Origin: an uncultured Clostridia bacterium
GTDB taxonomy: Bacteria > Bacillota > Clostridia > TANB77 > CAG-508
Length of the DNA stretch: 64,000 nucleotides
NCBI GenBank assembly: GCA_948852945.1
Contig: CAQPBJ010000009.1
Span: forward strand, 1 to 64,000
Reading direction: 5' to 3'
Shown: piece by piece, positions 37,718 to 45,303 of the stretch
How positions within the stretch are numbered: the first letter of the stretch is position 1
Layout of the letters: every line of letters begins with the position of its first letter
Notes under the pieces: model-generated
What the model saw: the letters and a program-made list of their open reading frames with translations, nothing else
Databases searched by the model: none
What the model was told of the DNA's origin: nothing
Translations under genes and position numbers: made by a program

Positions 37718-38723
37718 TTTTTGTATTTTTCCTATTTAATATTATTTCTTTAATTGTTTCAAATATTATGCTGAATATTATTGTAGAAGTTACTACTAGA
37801 ATATAATTTATTACGCTATTATTTATCATAATATTTTCTAAACCAATTATTTTTGCTACTCCTCTAATAAAAATTATAAACATTGGATGTATTATATAAA
37901 TTATTGTTGCTATATTTCTTAATTTTTTATTATTTTCATTATTTATTTGTACAAGAATATTAAATATAAAAAACATTGTTGACACTAACATAAAATACAT
38001 ACTATCATGTTTTTGTAAGTTAAAATGTTTTAAAATTATTCCTTCAAAAATCATAAAAAACATGGATATTATCGCAAAAATTGCACTTTTATTTTGACTT
38101 ATTTTGTTTTTCATATTATTAAAACTATATCCCAAACTTATAAATATTGGAGCAAAAAATAATCCGTTTCTTGTATAATCTGCAATCATAAATATTGCAT
38201 CATATATTTTTGAAATTACTGTAATTTGTTTACTAATTCCAAAATAACTATCTCCAAAAATTCCTATAATATATAAAGTTGTTATACTTATTAGGCTTAG
38301 TGTTTTATTTAAATGTTTTAATAAAAAATATGTCACCCATATTCCTAAAATTATTGCTGGGAAATACCATAAGTGATAAAAAGTTCCATTTATGCATATA
38401 TTTTTTATAATTTCTATTATTGTAAGATTCTGTAATTGTCCAGCATATATGTTTATCGGTAAATATATTAACATGCATATCAAATATATTTTTATAATTT
38501 TTAAAGTATATTTTATTAATCTTCTCTTATCTTCAATTGCTTTTGGTAATACAAAATAACCTGTTACCATAAAGAAAAAAGGTACTCCTATTCTGCATAT
38601 TACATGTGTAAACACAAAATCTAATGTTTCATTTATTGAAGCAAATGGAAATATATGTATTGCTATTATTAAGATTGCAGCTATAATTCTAAATTTATCC
38701 ATACTTATTTTTGAAGCTTTCAT
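37701..38723 (-). CDS. Membrane acyltransferase, acyltransferase-3 family
   Basis: Protein of 340 residues with about ten membrane helices and the family's N-terminal pattern: KISMDKFRIIAAILIIAIH at the start (the DxxR...H region) and RIGVPFFFMVTGYF near residue 45. Members O-acylate extracellular sugars, lipids or peptidoglycan-linked groups using acyl donors from the cytosol. The acceptor is unknown. It lies 86 bases downstream of pepD, same strand, and may be the third gene of the lysine-riboswitch operon, though a weak internal promoter cannot be excluded. Confidence 0.85.
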   Translation of the reverse strand: MKASKISMDKFRIIAAILIIAIHIFPFASINETLDFVFTHVICRIGVPFFFMVTGYFVLPKAIEDKRRLIKYTLKIIKIYLICMLIYLPINIYAGQLQNLTIIEIIKNICINGTFYHLWYFPAIILGIWVTYFLLKHLNKTLSLISITTLYIIGIFGDSYFGISKQITVISKIYDAIFMIADYTRNGLFFAPIFISLGYSFNNMKNKISQNKSAIFAIISMFFMIFEGIILKHFNLQKHDSMYFMLVSTMFFIFNILVQINNENNKKLRNIATIIYIIHPMFIIFIRGVAKIIGLENIMINNSVINYILVVTSTIIFSIIFETIKEIILNRKNTKIEKIM

Positions 38724-38809
38724 TATTTTTCTCCTTTGGTTTTATTTTGGATAAATTATATCTTTTCTCTAATATTTCTACAATACTTTTTATTTTTTGA
38801 TAAGTTTGA

Positions 38810-40177
38810 CTAATTATTTAATATCTCCTCTAACCATCTGTCACATTCTTTTACTGACTCTATGCTTACACATTCATTAGTTGTATGTGCATTTAAGATT
38901 TCCGGTGATATTATTGCAACTTCTAATTCTGGTATTTTATTTTCAAAGAATCCTGCTTCTACCGTGATATGTAATGATTTTATATTAAGTTTTTCATTAT
39001 TAATTTTATTATGTGTTTTTACCAATTTAGTTAATAAATTAGCTGTGTCTTTTGTTTCAAAACCTGGCTGTGATCCTATAATAGTAAATTTAAATTTATT
39101 TGAATTTGCATATTTTTTGATATAATTTAAAACTTTTAGCTCTTCTTCTTTTTTTGAACTTCTCATCCCTATTTTTATAGTTTGTTCTTTTAAATTTATA
39201 ACTCCTAGATTAATTGAACTTGTAACTTCATTCCTATCGTTTGTATAAAAAATTCCATGTCTAAATTCTAATAGTGATTTGATAAAGTTTTTACTTTCTT
39301 TTTTATCTAATATTGTAGTATCTTTTGGTTTTATTTTTTCTAATTCTATTTTTAAATTTGTATATTTTTTTCTTTTCTCTTTTACAAATTTGTCTATTTT
39401 TTCTTGTATATTTTCTAGCTTTTCTTTAGAAGTAAATGTTGCTTCAGCACTTGATGGAATTACATTGAATTTTGTTCCTCCAATAAAATTTTGTAGTTCT
39501 ATTTCTTCTAATTCTTTTAGCAATTCTCCCAAGAGCTGACTACTGTTTCCTCTATTTTTATTTATATCAAAACCAGAATGACCACCTGATAATCCTTTTA
39601 AATTTATCTTATAAAAATCTTTTTCGTTAGCATGTTTAAATATATAGTTACTAGTTAAAATAATATCAAAGAAACTTGCACTTTCTATTATTATTGTATT
39701 TTTTTCGAATCCATCTAAATTTATTAACTGTTTTCCTTCAAGAATTGATAAATCTATTTTGTCTGCTCCTATCATTGAAGTTTCTTCTGATACGGTAAAT
39801 ACTGCTTCGACGTTAGCACTTAAATTACTATCTAGTATATTTAAAATTTGAGCTATTCCTATTCCATTATCTGCTCCTAGTGTCGTTCCTTTCGCTTTTA
39901 AATAGCCTTTTTCTTCTACTGCTTCTATGCTATCTTCTTTAAAATTAAATTCAATGTTATCATCTTTTTCGCATACCATATCCATATGAGCTTGTAAGAT
40001 AATTGGAGTTTTATTATTATTTTTTTTCTTAATAATTACATTATTATATTGATCTTTTCTATAAAATAAATTTCTTTTTTTAGCAAATTCGCATAAGTAT
40101 TTAGCTATGTTTTCTTCATTTCCGCTTTCTCTTGGAATTTTTGATATTTCATAAAAAAATTCGATTGTTTTGTTCAT
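38810..40177 (-). CDS. pepD: Aminoacyl-histidine dipeptidase-like peptidase (M20C, PepD)
   Basis: Protein of 455 residues, the usual length for PepD. Metal-site motifs in order: QAHMDMVCEK (about 81-90), GTTLGADNGIGIA (about 112-124), VSEETSMIGA (about 148-157, catalytic Glu pair), NLDG (about 171), and a late GFFE/NAHTTNE segment. M20C enzymes cleave Xaa-His and many other dipeptides in the cytosol with two zinc ions. It begins 3 bases after the GNAT gene, whose end supplies GGAGGAAAG, so translation is coupled. Under control of a lysine riboswitch its natural substrates may include lysine-containing dipeptides; that is inference. Confidence 0.9.
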   Translation of the reverse strand: MNKTIEFFYEISKIPRESGNEENIAKYLCEFAKKRNLFYRKDQYNNVIIKKKNNNKTPIILQAHMDMVCEKDDNIEFNFKEDSIEAVEEKGYLKAKGTTLGADNGIGIAQILNILDSNLSANVEAVFTVSEETSMIGADKIDLSILEGKQLINLDGFEKNTIIIESASFFDIILTSNYIFKHANEKDFYKINLKGLSGGHSGFDINKNRGNSSQLLGELLKELEEIELQNFIGGTKFNVIPSSAEATFTSKEKLENIQEKIDKFVKEKRKKYTNLKIELEKIKPKDTTILDKKESKNFIKSLLEFRHGIFYTNDRNEVTSSINLGVINLKEQTIKIGMRSSKKEEELKVLNYIKKYANSNKFKFTIIGSQPGFETKDTANLLTKLVKTHNKINNEKLNIKSLHITVEAGFFENKIPELEVAIISPEILNAHTTNECVSIESVKECDRWLEEILNN

Positions 40178-40180
40178 AGG

Positions 40181-41182
40181 CTATCTTTCCTCCTCTACTG
40201 AAATAGATTGAATTGGTCCCATTATTTTCGAAATTTCTTCATCGTCTCTTGGAACTCTTTCGTTACCTTTTTCTGTATCATTTGGAATTATAGTAATATT
40301 TTGTAATCTAGTTTTTTCAGCATCTCTTAGTAAATAAAAATATACTTTTCCGCATTCTGAGTCTTCTTCTATTGTTGGTTTATTTATTCCATATGTCATA
40401 AATTTATTTTTTAATTCTAATAATAATTGCTCTAATAATCCCTCTTTATCATTTGGTTTAGAAAACTCTATGTTCGTTTGCTTTGTTTTTTCAGATATTT
40501 CTTTTGCTTTTAATTCCACTTCCATTACTAAAGTAGGAGCTTCTAATAATGTATCTGTTTGACTATTTCTTAGTTCATAATACCCTAAAATGTGTGCTGG
40601 TAGTTCTTTATTTTCTCCTACAAGCTTGCTTTGCTTAATTCTTTCCACACTACTTGCTAATGCGTTTAAGCTTTGCCTATTTCTACAATCTATTACACAC
40701 ATAATTTGAGTTCCTGGATATTCTTTTTCAAAGTCATATGCTCCCCTTATTGCAATTTCATATATTTTTTTACCAATTCCTTTGTGAGGATTATCTTTTT
40801 TAGTTAATATTCCTGTTATTGAAAAATATTTTGCATCTTTTTCTGGAAAATATGGATCTAGATGTTCGTCTGTATTTTCATCATATTTAATTGTAGAAAT
40901 TCCAACTAGTTCATCATTTTCCTTTTTTCTTGCTATTATTATTGGATAATTTAGACAATTATTTAGTGTTTGATAAAAATCTGGAATATGCATAAAATCT
41001 ACATTTCCTAGCCAATTATGATTATAAAAGTTAGCTATACGATATACGCTATCCCAATTTCGAGCTAATTTTGAAAATTGTAATACCTCATATACTACGT
41101 CATTTTCTGGCTCTTCAGCGTTTACTTGATTACAAATATTTTGTAGCTTATTTAAAATACTTAAAAATTTTTCTTTTTCCAT
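40181..41182 (-). CDS. GNAT-family acetyltransferase, first gene of the lysine-riboswitch operon
   Basis: Protein of 333 residues. A GNAT core is visible at about residues 85-215: a beta-strand segment with LVGISTIKYDE, then KYFSITGILTKKDNPHKGIGKKIYEIA, where H-K-G-I-G-K-K is the acetyl-CoA pyrophosphate loop, and a conserved NRQSLNAL stretch typical of the last helix. The N-terminal 80 and C-terminal 110 residues are extra. I chose the ATG at 41182, eight bases after AGAGGTG; an upstream GTG overlaps that site. The gene directly follows a lysine riboswitch plus terminator and overlaps functionally with pepD. The acetyl acceptor is unknown; a free or peptide-bound lysine is an attractive guess. 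Confidence 0.8.
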   Translation of the reverse strand: MEKEKFLSILNKLQNICNQVNAEEPENDVVYEVLQFSKLARNWDSVYRIANFYNHNWLGNVDFMHIPDFYQTLNNCLNYPIIIARKKENDELVGISTIKYDENTDEHLDPYFPEKDAKYFSITGILTKKDNPHKGIGKKIYEIAIRGAYDFEKEYPGTQIMCVIDCRNRQSLNALASSVERIKQSKLVGENKELPAHILGYYELRNSQTDTLLEAPTLVMEVELKAKEISEKTKQTNIEFSKPNDKEGLLEQLLLELKNKFMTYGINKPTIEEDSECGKVYFYLLRDAEKTRLQNITIIPNDTEKGNERVPRDDEEISKIMGPIQSISVEEER

Positions 41183-41280
41183 AATATACACCTCTAGTAA
41201 ATAAAATCTTGCTGCACAATAATACTATATAAAATGAAACTATAATTAATTGTATTTAATTTTGCTACTTAATTTTTGAA

Positions 41281-41313
41281 CAAAAACAAAAATGGTCGCG
41301 CGTGCGACCATTT
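41281..41313 (-). terminator. Riboswitch-associated intrinsic terminator
   Basis: Perfect 10-base GC-rich stem AAATGGTCGC / GCGACCATTT with a four-base loop, then UUUUUGUUUUUG on the minus strand. It is placed right after the lysine aptamer and before the GNAT gene, the expected expression platform of an OFF switch. Confidence 0.9.
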
Positions 41314-41339
41314 ATTACAAAGCAAATTTCACTTTAATA

Positions 41340-41513
41340 ATATTGACAGCACTCCACAAGTTTTTCTTGTGACAGTCTAATACATGTTTTGCATTAGCCC
41401 AACTTAAAAAGTTTCAGATAAACTTTTTAAATTTCGGCAATTTTTCCTTTCATAATTAGCTTTAATCTGATTTACTAAATTATTACTCTTAAAAATTGCA
41501 CCTCTCTCAATAT
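41340..41513 (-). promoter_or_regulatory. Lysine riboswitch (L box)
   Basis: Read on the minus strand, the segment has the conserved lysine-aptamer pieces in order: closing helix ATATTGA ... TCAATAT, GAGAGGTGCAA, AAGAGTA, GAAAGGAAA, TTGCCGAA, the AAAAAGT/ACTTTTT helix, TTGGGCTAATGC, GACTGTCACAAG, and CTTGTGGAGTGCTGTC. These match the order and spacing of the Bacillus lysC leader. A promoter starts just before it and a terminator follows, so binding of lysine should cut off the downstream GNAT-pepD operon. It fills most of the 375-base gap between the GNAT and GH3 genes. Confidence 0.93.
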
Positions 41514-41517
41514 GTCT

Positions 41518-41546
41518 AGTATAGCATCTTTGACTTTTATTGTCAA
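41518..41546 (-). promoter_or_regulatory. Promoter of the lysine riboswitch transcript
   Basis: On the minus strand TTGACA (41541-41546), 17 bases, TATACT (41518-41523). Start of transcription would fall at the first base of the aptamer closing helix. Confidence 0.88.
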
Positions 41547-41557
41547 CATAATGCGTT

Positions 41558-42739
41558 TTATATTAGATTTTTATAATATTTCCATGCAATTATTCTTCTT
41601 ACTGCTGTATCTATTTGTTCTTCTGTAATTCTACCTTCTTCTATTGCACTTTTAATATTTTGAATAGCTTTTTGATAATCTGTTACTATAAGTAAGTCGT
41701 TTCCTGCTATAACTGCTTTGGCTGCAACGTCTGGGTCATTTGATACTGCTCCCATGTATAAATCGTCTGTTATTATTATTCCTGTAAATTTTAAGTCTTC
41801 TCTTAATAATTTATGAATACTTTCTGATATTGATGCTGCATTATTTTCGTCTATGCTTGTTACAATATTATGACTTACTAAAACAGCTTCTGCACCTGCT
41901 TCAATTCCAGTTTTAAATGGTAATATGTCATTATTCATAATATCTTCGTATGTTCTGCTATCTATTGATGCTCCATAGTGTGTGTCTGCATTATTTCCAT
42001 AGCCTGGGAAATGTTTTAATGTGTATGATACATTATTTCCTTTACTTGCTTCGATTACTGTTTTCGCATATTCTGCTGTTAATTCTGCATTTTGTCCTAA
42101 TGCCCTTTGATACATAAAGTCTTTTGAATTTGTTGATACATCTACTACTGGAGCTAAGTTTAAATTAACTCCTAAATTTGATAATACATTGCTTTTTTCT
42201 ATAGTATCCTCTTTTATTTTATCAAATCCGCCTAATCTATATAATTCACTTGGTGATTTAAATTTTTGTGATACTAAGTATGGATTTGAACTTATTCTTA
42301 CTACTGTTCCTCCTTCTTCGTCTGCTGCTATTAATAGTGGAATCTTTGAGGCTTCTTGATATGATGCTATTTCATTTTTTACTGTTTGTTCTGATTTGTT
42401 TTTAAAATCTTTTGCAAATAGCAAATATCCTCCAAATTGGTAATTTTGTAATTCTGATATTGCGTTTTTGTCTGGTAAACGTACTAGTAGCATTTGACCT
42501 ATTTTTTCATCTAATGTTAGTGTTTTTAATTGTTCTTCTGCTTGTTCATAGAACTCATCAAAGATTTCTGGATCTTTTGGTTCTTCTATTTCTTCCGACT
42601 CTTGTGGTTGTTCTTCTTTTACTTCATTATCTGTTTTAGAAATTTCTTCTTTTTTTGATTCTTTGTATTTGAAAATTCCTATCGTTCCAATATTTAGTAA
42701 TATCATTACTACAATTAAACATATTACTACTTTTTTCAT
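41558..42739 (-). CDS. Glycoside hydrolase family 3 beta-N-acetylhexosaminidase (NagZ-like)
   Basis: Protein of 393 residues with an N-terminal membrane anchor (about 4-22), an acidic disordered linker (about 30-60), then a single GH3 barrel: LTLDEKIGQMLLVRLP, AADEEGGTVVRIS (about 140), KHFPGYGNNADTHYG (the His-Asp loop typical of NagZ, about 240-254), and ITDDLYMGA with the nucleophile Asp (about 325). These enzymes remove GlcNAc from wall fragments or glycoproteins. Anchored outside the cell, it probably acts in peptidoglycan turnover. The ATG at 42739 follows AGAGGTG. It ends just before the riboswitch promoter. Confidence 0.9.
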   Translation of the reverse strand: MKKVVICLIVVMILLNIGTIGIFKYKESKKEEISKTDNEVKEEQPQESEEIEEPKDPEIFDEFYEQAEEQLKTLTLDEKIGQMLLVRLPDKNAISELQNYQFGGYLLFAKDFKNKSEQTVKNEIASYQEASKIPLLIAADEEGGTVVRISSNPYLVSQKFKSPSELYRLGGFDKIKEDTIEKSNVLSNLGVNLNLAPVVDVSTNSKDFMYQRALGQNAELTAEYAKTVIEASKGNNVSYTLKHFPGYGNNADTHYGASIDSRTYEDIMNNDILPFKTGIEAGAEAVLVSHNIVTSIDENNAASISESIHKLLREDLKFTGIIITDDLYMGAVSNDPDVAAKAVIAGNDLLIVTDYQKAIQNIKSAIEEGRITEEQIDTAVRRIIAWKYYKNLI

Positions 42740-42845
42740 ATGTATCACCTCTTTAAAAATATATCATAAGACTTTCTGTTTATCAATTAATAGTTTGTTT
42801 AAATTTTGTATTTTTATACTTTTTTATGAATATCTTGAAATTGTA

Positions 42846-43016
42846 TTACTCTTTTGATTTATTTTCTAGTGCAAATCTTATGCAGTCATTAACAATAGAA
42901 TTTACTGATTGATTATTTTCATATGATAGTTCTTCTAGCTTTTCTAATAATTCCTCCTCTATTCTACATGTTCTTTGTACATAATTTCCTCTTTTTCTTA
43001 TTATAAATTCTTTCAT
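42846..43016 (-). CDS. Ribbon-helix-helix (CopG/Arc-type) small protein, copy 1
   Basis: Protein of 56 residues: a beta-strand region (VQRTCRI), helix 1 (EEELLEKLEELSYENNQ) and helix 2 (SVNSIVNDCIRFALENK), the ribbon-helix-helix DNA-binding fold. The ATG at 43016 is used because AAGGAGG lies seven bases upstream; the longer frame starts inside that leader. A near-identical second copy is at 44823-44996 and a broken third at 44026-44076. There is no toxin gene next to it, so it may be an orphan repressor that controls itself. The 5' leader carries a conserved inverted repeat around the ribosome site. Confidence 0.8.
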   Translation of the reverse strand: MKEFIIRKRGNYVQRTCRIEEELLEKLEELSYENNQSVNSIVNDCIRFALENKSKE

Positions 43017-43018
43017 AT

Positions 43019-43042
43019 ATATTACCTCCTTAGAAGTAATAT
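43019..43042 (-). promoter_or_regulatory. Inverted repeat enclosing the ribosome site of RHH copy 1
   Basis: ATATTAC (43019-43025) and GTAATAT (43036-43042) flank CTTCTAAGGAG-type sequence on the minus strand. In RNA a seven-pair stem would enclose part of AAGGAGG; as DNA it could be an operator. Twenty-three bases are identical in copy 2. Confidence 0.6.
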
Positions 43043-43106
43043 ACAACTGTTGTCTATTATTGTATGAGTAATTTTTTTGATAATTTAAATTATTTATTCA
43101 TATTAA

Positions 43107-43130
43107 AAGAACTAACTCATGTTAGTTCTT
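43107..43130 (-). terminator. Terminator of the 262-residue anchored protein
   Basis: AAGAACTAAC / GTTAGTTCTT perfect stem with a four-base loop, then UUUUAAUA on the minus strand. Confidence 0.85.
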
Positions 43131-43135
43131 CAGTT

Positions 43136-43924
43136 TTATTCTTCTATTTCATAGCAAGCATCTGAAAATTCATACATTAATGTATTGAATTTTTCTGTAT
43201 TGAAATCATAACTTGAATCATTTGCTTTTGGTTCAGATGATTTAATTTTATTATATAATGTGTTTATTTCAGGTACTATGTTATTCCATATTTCTTTTAC
43301 TTTATTATATTTTTCATCTGTTAAACTTTTCATGTATGTGTCATATTCATTAAAGTTCTCCATTAATTTATCTGCCTCTGTTACAACTTTTGAATAAGAA
43401 TAAGTACCACCAACAGAGTCAGTACCAGTTCCTATATACCATTTGGTTTCGTTAATAGCATTATTCCATATTTCTATAATAAAATTATTTACTTCTTGTA
43501 TTCTGTTTGTATCACTATTACCTATATTTTCTAAATCTTTCATGCTTTTCTTAAACTCTTCTACCGTGATATTTTTTTCTTTCATGTGCTTTTTTCCATC
43601 TTGTATTAATTCTTTTATTGTCATTCCATACATTGAAGAATATGGATCTTCAGCTAATAAATTCGAAAATGCATATTGTAAGTATTCATATGTTAAATAG
43701 CTTACTTCATCTGATTCTTCTCCTTTTTTGTCACAATATTCTTTCATTGTTTCTTCTATGTTTTCTTTTGTTAATTTTTTATTTTCAATACCTATATTAA
43801 AATATGATAATAAGTAGTTTACTGGATTTTCTTTCGTTTTTACGTATATTCCTAAACAAAATCCGCCTATTGTAAATATTGCTATTAATATTATCCCTAT
43901 TATTATTTTTGCAAATGGTTTCAT
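43136..43924 (-). CDS. Membrane-anchored hypothetical protein (262 residues)
   Basis: One N-terminal membrane helix (about 6-27) following a short basic start, then an extracellular helical domain rich in Lys, Glu, Asn and Tyr, with a Tyr/Gly patch (YIGTGTDSVGGTYSYSKV) around residue 162. A Cys within the anchor (GGFCLG) is not a typical lipobox because Leu and Gly follow it but no small residue pattern precedes it. No family recognised. Single gene with its own terminator between the two ribbon-helix-helix genes. Confidence 0.7.
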   Translation of the reverse strand: MKPFAKIIIGIILIAIFTIGGFCLGIYVKTKENPVNYLLSYFNIGIENKKLTKENIEETMKEYCDKKGEESDEVSYLTYEYLQYAFSNLLAEDPYSSMYGMTIKELIQDGKKHMKEKNITVEEFKKSMKDLENIGNSDTNRIQEVNNFIIEIWNNAINETKWYIGTGTDSVGGTYSYSKVVTEADKLMENFNEYDTYMKSLTDEKYNKVKEIWNNIVPEINTLYNKIKSSEPKANDSSYDFNTEKFNTLMYEFSDACYEIEE

Positions 43925-44025
43925 ATTACTTCCCCTTTATTTTATTTATAATGAAATTATACTTTCTTTTACAAAAAATTACAATATGTTTTATTTAGTA
44001 TGTTGCACTAAAAACTCGGAACTTT

Positions 44026-44076
44026 CTATGTTTCTAAAACCAATCTAATACTGTCATTAATAATAGAATTACGGAT
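44026..44076 (-). pseudogene. Remnant of a third ribbon-helix-helix gene
   Basis: About 50 bases match the 3' end of copy 1 at around 80% identity. On the minus strand the remnant reads SIINDSIRLVLET-stop against SIVNDCIRFALEN, with a one-base deletion just upstream breaking the frame at the SVNS part. The sequence match ends abruptly where the high-GC 108-residue cassette begins (its terminator starts at 44081), as if the cassette had landed in the gene. Confidence 0.65.
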
Positions 44077-44080
44077 GGAG

Positions 44081-44110
44081 AAAGAGGCCACGCTACTGCG
44101 TGACCTCTTT
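44081..44110 (-). terminator. GC-rich terminator of the 108-residue cassette
   Basis: AAAGAGGcCACGC / GCGTGaCCTCTTT with a four-base loop, then U-rich on the minus strand. Stronger and GC-richer than most terminators here. Confidence 0.85.
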
Positions 44111-44133
44111 TGTCAAACATTGCTTTTTCCTTT

Positions 44134-44460
44134 TTAGCTGTAGTAGCTGCTACTTTCCAGCTCCTTTCCCAGCTCAAAAGCATTTCTGATGGACAGAACC
44201 CACCATACGATAATTGCTATTGCCGGGAAAATGTGAATCTTTGATTCGGTGATTGCCCACATAATTGTTGCTACAGTGAACAACAGCTGCTGAATGACTG
44301 AGCAGATTGTATATGTCCGGTATGAAGTGTCTGTCTCTACATCTGCAAAGAATACGACGATACAGATGACACACGGGATTACTGCAGCCCAGCAGAGAAT
44401 GTGTGGTAAAGTTAGTTGCAGAACAAATTTGGTGCTAAGAAATTCGCTTAAGTTTGACAT
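44134..44460 (-). CDS. Small membrane protein of 108 residues, likely acquired
   Basis: Three probable membrane helices: about 19-38 (ILCWAAVIPCVICIVVFFAD), 47-68 (TICSVIQQLLFTVATIMWAI) and 74-92 (IFPAIAIIVWWVLSI), with a charged tail ending LESSSYYS. GC content and codons are clearly above the surroundings, like the 348-residue gene at 36563. It has its own promoter and a strong terminator and sits against the wrecked ribbon-helix-helix gene. No family recognised; AGGAGGTAG precedes the ATG. Confidence 0.75.
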   Translation of the reverse strand: MSNLSEFLSTKFVLQLTLPHILCWAAVIPCVICIVVFFADVETDTSYRTYTICSVIQQLLFTVATIMWAITESKIHIFPAIAIIVWWVLSIRNAFELGKELESSSYYS

Positions 44461-44529
44461 TTTTGTCTACCTCCTAGAATTTTTACTAAACAAATTTCTA
44501 CAGTTACATAGTTCTTAGGACTGGATAAT

Positions 44530-44558
44530 ATTTTATCACTGTTTACATAAAAAGTCAA
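44530..44558 (-). promoter_or_regulatory. Promoter of the 108-residue cassette
   Basis: On the minus strand TTGACT (44553-44558), 17 bases, TAAAAT (44530-44535). The spacer holds TTATGTAAACA, shared with the other cassette's promoter. Confidence 0.75.
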
Positions 44559-44595
44559 CTTGAGCTTTGGTTATTCTTTTATTAAAATTGTATTA

Positions 44596-44626
44596 AAAAC
44601 CCCTAGGAATATTATTTTTCCTAGGG
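44596..44626 (-). terminator. Terminator-like hairpin upstream of the cassette promoter
   Basis: CCCTAGGAA / TTCCTAGGG stem followed on the minus strand by GUUUUU. It would end transcripts coming from ribbon-helix-helix copy 2. The gap 44461-44822 otherwise holds the cassette promoter and a short doubtful ORF. Confidence 0.8.
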
Positions 44627-44637
44627 ATTACTATTTA

Positions 44638-44697
44638 TTAATCTTGTGTGTATGAGAGATACCGGGCTTTTAGCGTTTTTTCTTCTTTTTTGTTCAT
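44638..44697 (-). other. Short ORF or gene remnant in front of the terminator
   Basis: Nineteen codons from ATG (MNKKEEKTLKARYLSYTQD), open for about 18 more upstream codons, ending 11 bases before the hairpin at 44626. No ribosome site. It may be the tail of a lost gene. Confidence 0.25.
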
Positions 44698-44822
44698 TTC
44701 TTCTATTCTGCTGTTTTCAATACTTCTATCGATTATCTTTGAAATCTGTTTTTAGTGTTTTTTATTCTTTTTTAGTTCTTTTTACTTGGCGTTGCATTAA
44801 AAATTGCATTAAAATTTTACTG

Positions 44823-44996
44823 CTATTTTTTCATATTTTCTAAAGCAAATTTTATACAATTGTTAACTAAGGAATTAACTGATTGATTACTTTCGTATGA
44901 TATTTCTTCTAGCTTTTCTAATAGATTTTCTTCAATTCTACAAGTTCTTTGTACATAGTTCTTCTTTTCTACCTTTTTAATAATAAATTCTTTCAT
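44823..44996 (-). CDS. Ribbon-helix-helix small protein, copy 2
   Basis: Protein of 57 residues, not obvious by length but clear by match to copy 1: VQRTCRIEENLLEKLEEISY and ESNQSVNSLVNNCIKFALEN differ by only a few conservative changes. Same fold and presumably the same DNA-binding role. The leader is identical to copy 1 for 23 bases including the ribosome site, and upstream there is a series of TTGCAA-like boxes. It is divergent from the toxin-antitoxin pair. Confidence 0.8.
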   Translation of the reverse strand: MKEFIIKKVEKKNYVQRTCRIEENLLEKLEEISYESNQSVNSLVNNCIKFALENMKK

Positions 44997-44998
44997 TT

Positions 44999-45022
44999 AT
45001 ATTACCTCCTTAGAAGTAATAT
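44999..45022 (-). promoter_or_regulatory. Inverted repeat enclosing the ribosome site of RHH copy 2
   Basis: Same ATATTAC / GTAATAT arrangement around AAGGAGG as at copy 1 (arms 44999-45005 and 45016-45022). Confidence 0.6.
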
Positions 45023-45045
45023 AATACTGGTTTATATAAAATAAG

Positions 45046-45087
45046 ATGTTGCAACAATTGCAAATAAAATTGCAATAATTACAACAT
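45046..45087. repeat. 42-bp imperfect palindrome with TTGCAA boxes
   Basis: ATGTTG ... CAACAT ends, with inner ATTGCAA / TTGCAAT arms; 15 of 18 arm positions pair. TTGCAA-type hexamers occur three times, with TTACAA variants after it to about 45115. It lies in the divergent region between RHH copy 2 and the toxin-antitoxin genes (44997-45303) and could be an operator for either, or a terminator-like leader hairpin since six T follow. Confidence 0.6.
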
Positions 45088-45173
45088 TTTTTAGTAATTT
45101 TACAAAAATTACAATAATTTATATTGATTTTCTTTCAAAATAGTGATATTAAATAAGCACAGAATATTCCATA

Positions 45174-45202
45174 TTGAAATTATGTTAACTATGTGCTATA
45201 AT
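45174..45202 (+). promoter_or_regulatory. Promoter of the PIN toxin-antitoxin operon
   Basis: TTGAAA (45174-45179), 17 bases, TATAAT (45197-45202). An AGCACA / TGTGCT inverted repeat (45157-45162 and 45192-45197) brackets the -35 and touches the -10, a possible operator for antitoxin binding. Confidence 0.75.
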
Positions 45203-45303
45203 ATTATTGTATCATAGTGTTATTATTTGTTCATAATATATACTAAGGTGATTATATTATGGATATTAAAGGATATAAGAAATTTAAAAGGAGGAGGATA
45301 TAT

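Noticed and set aside
41340..41513. T-box or other leader RNA instead of a lysine riboswitch
   Set aside because: No T-box consensus and no specifier loop; all conserved pieces fit the lysine aptamer in order.
44638..44697. Short ORF as a real gene
   Set aside because: No ribosome site and only 19 codons; kept as a low-confidence remnant.
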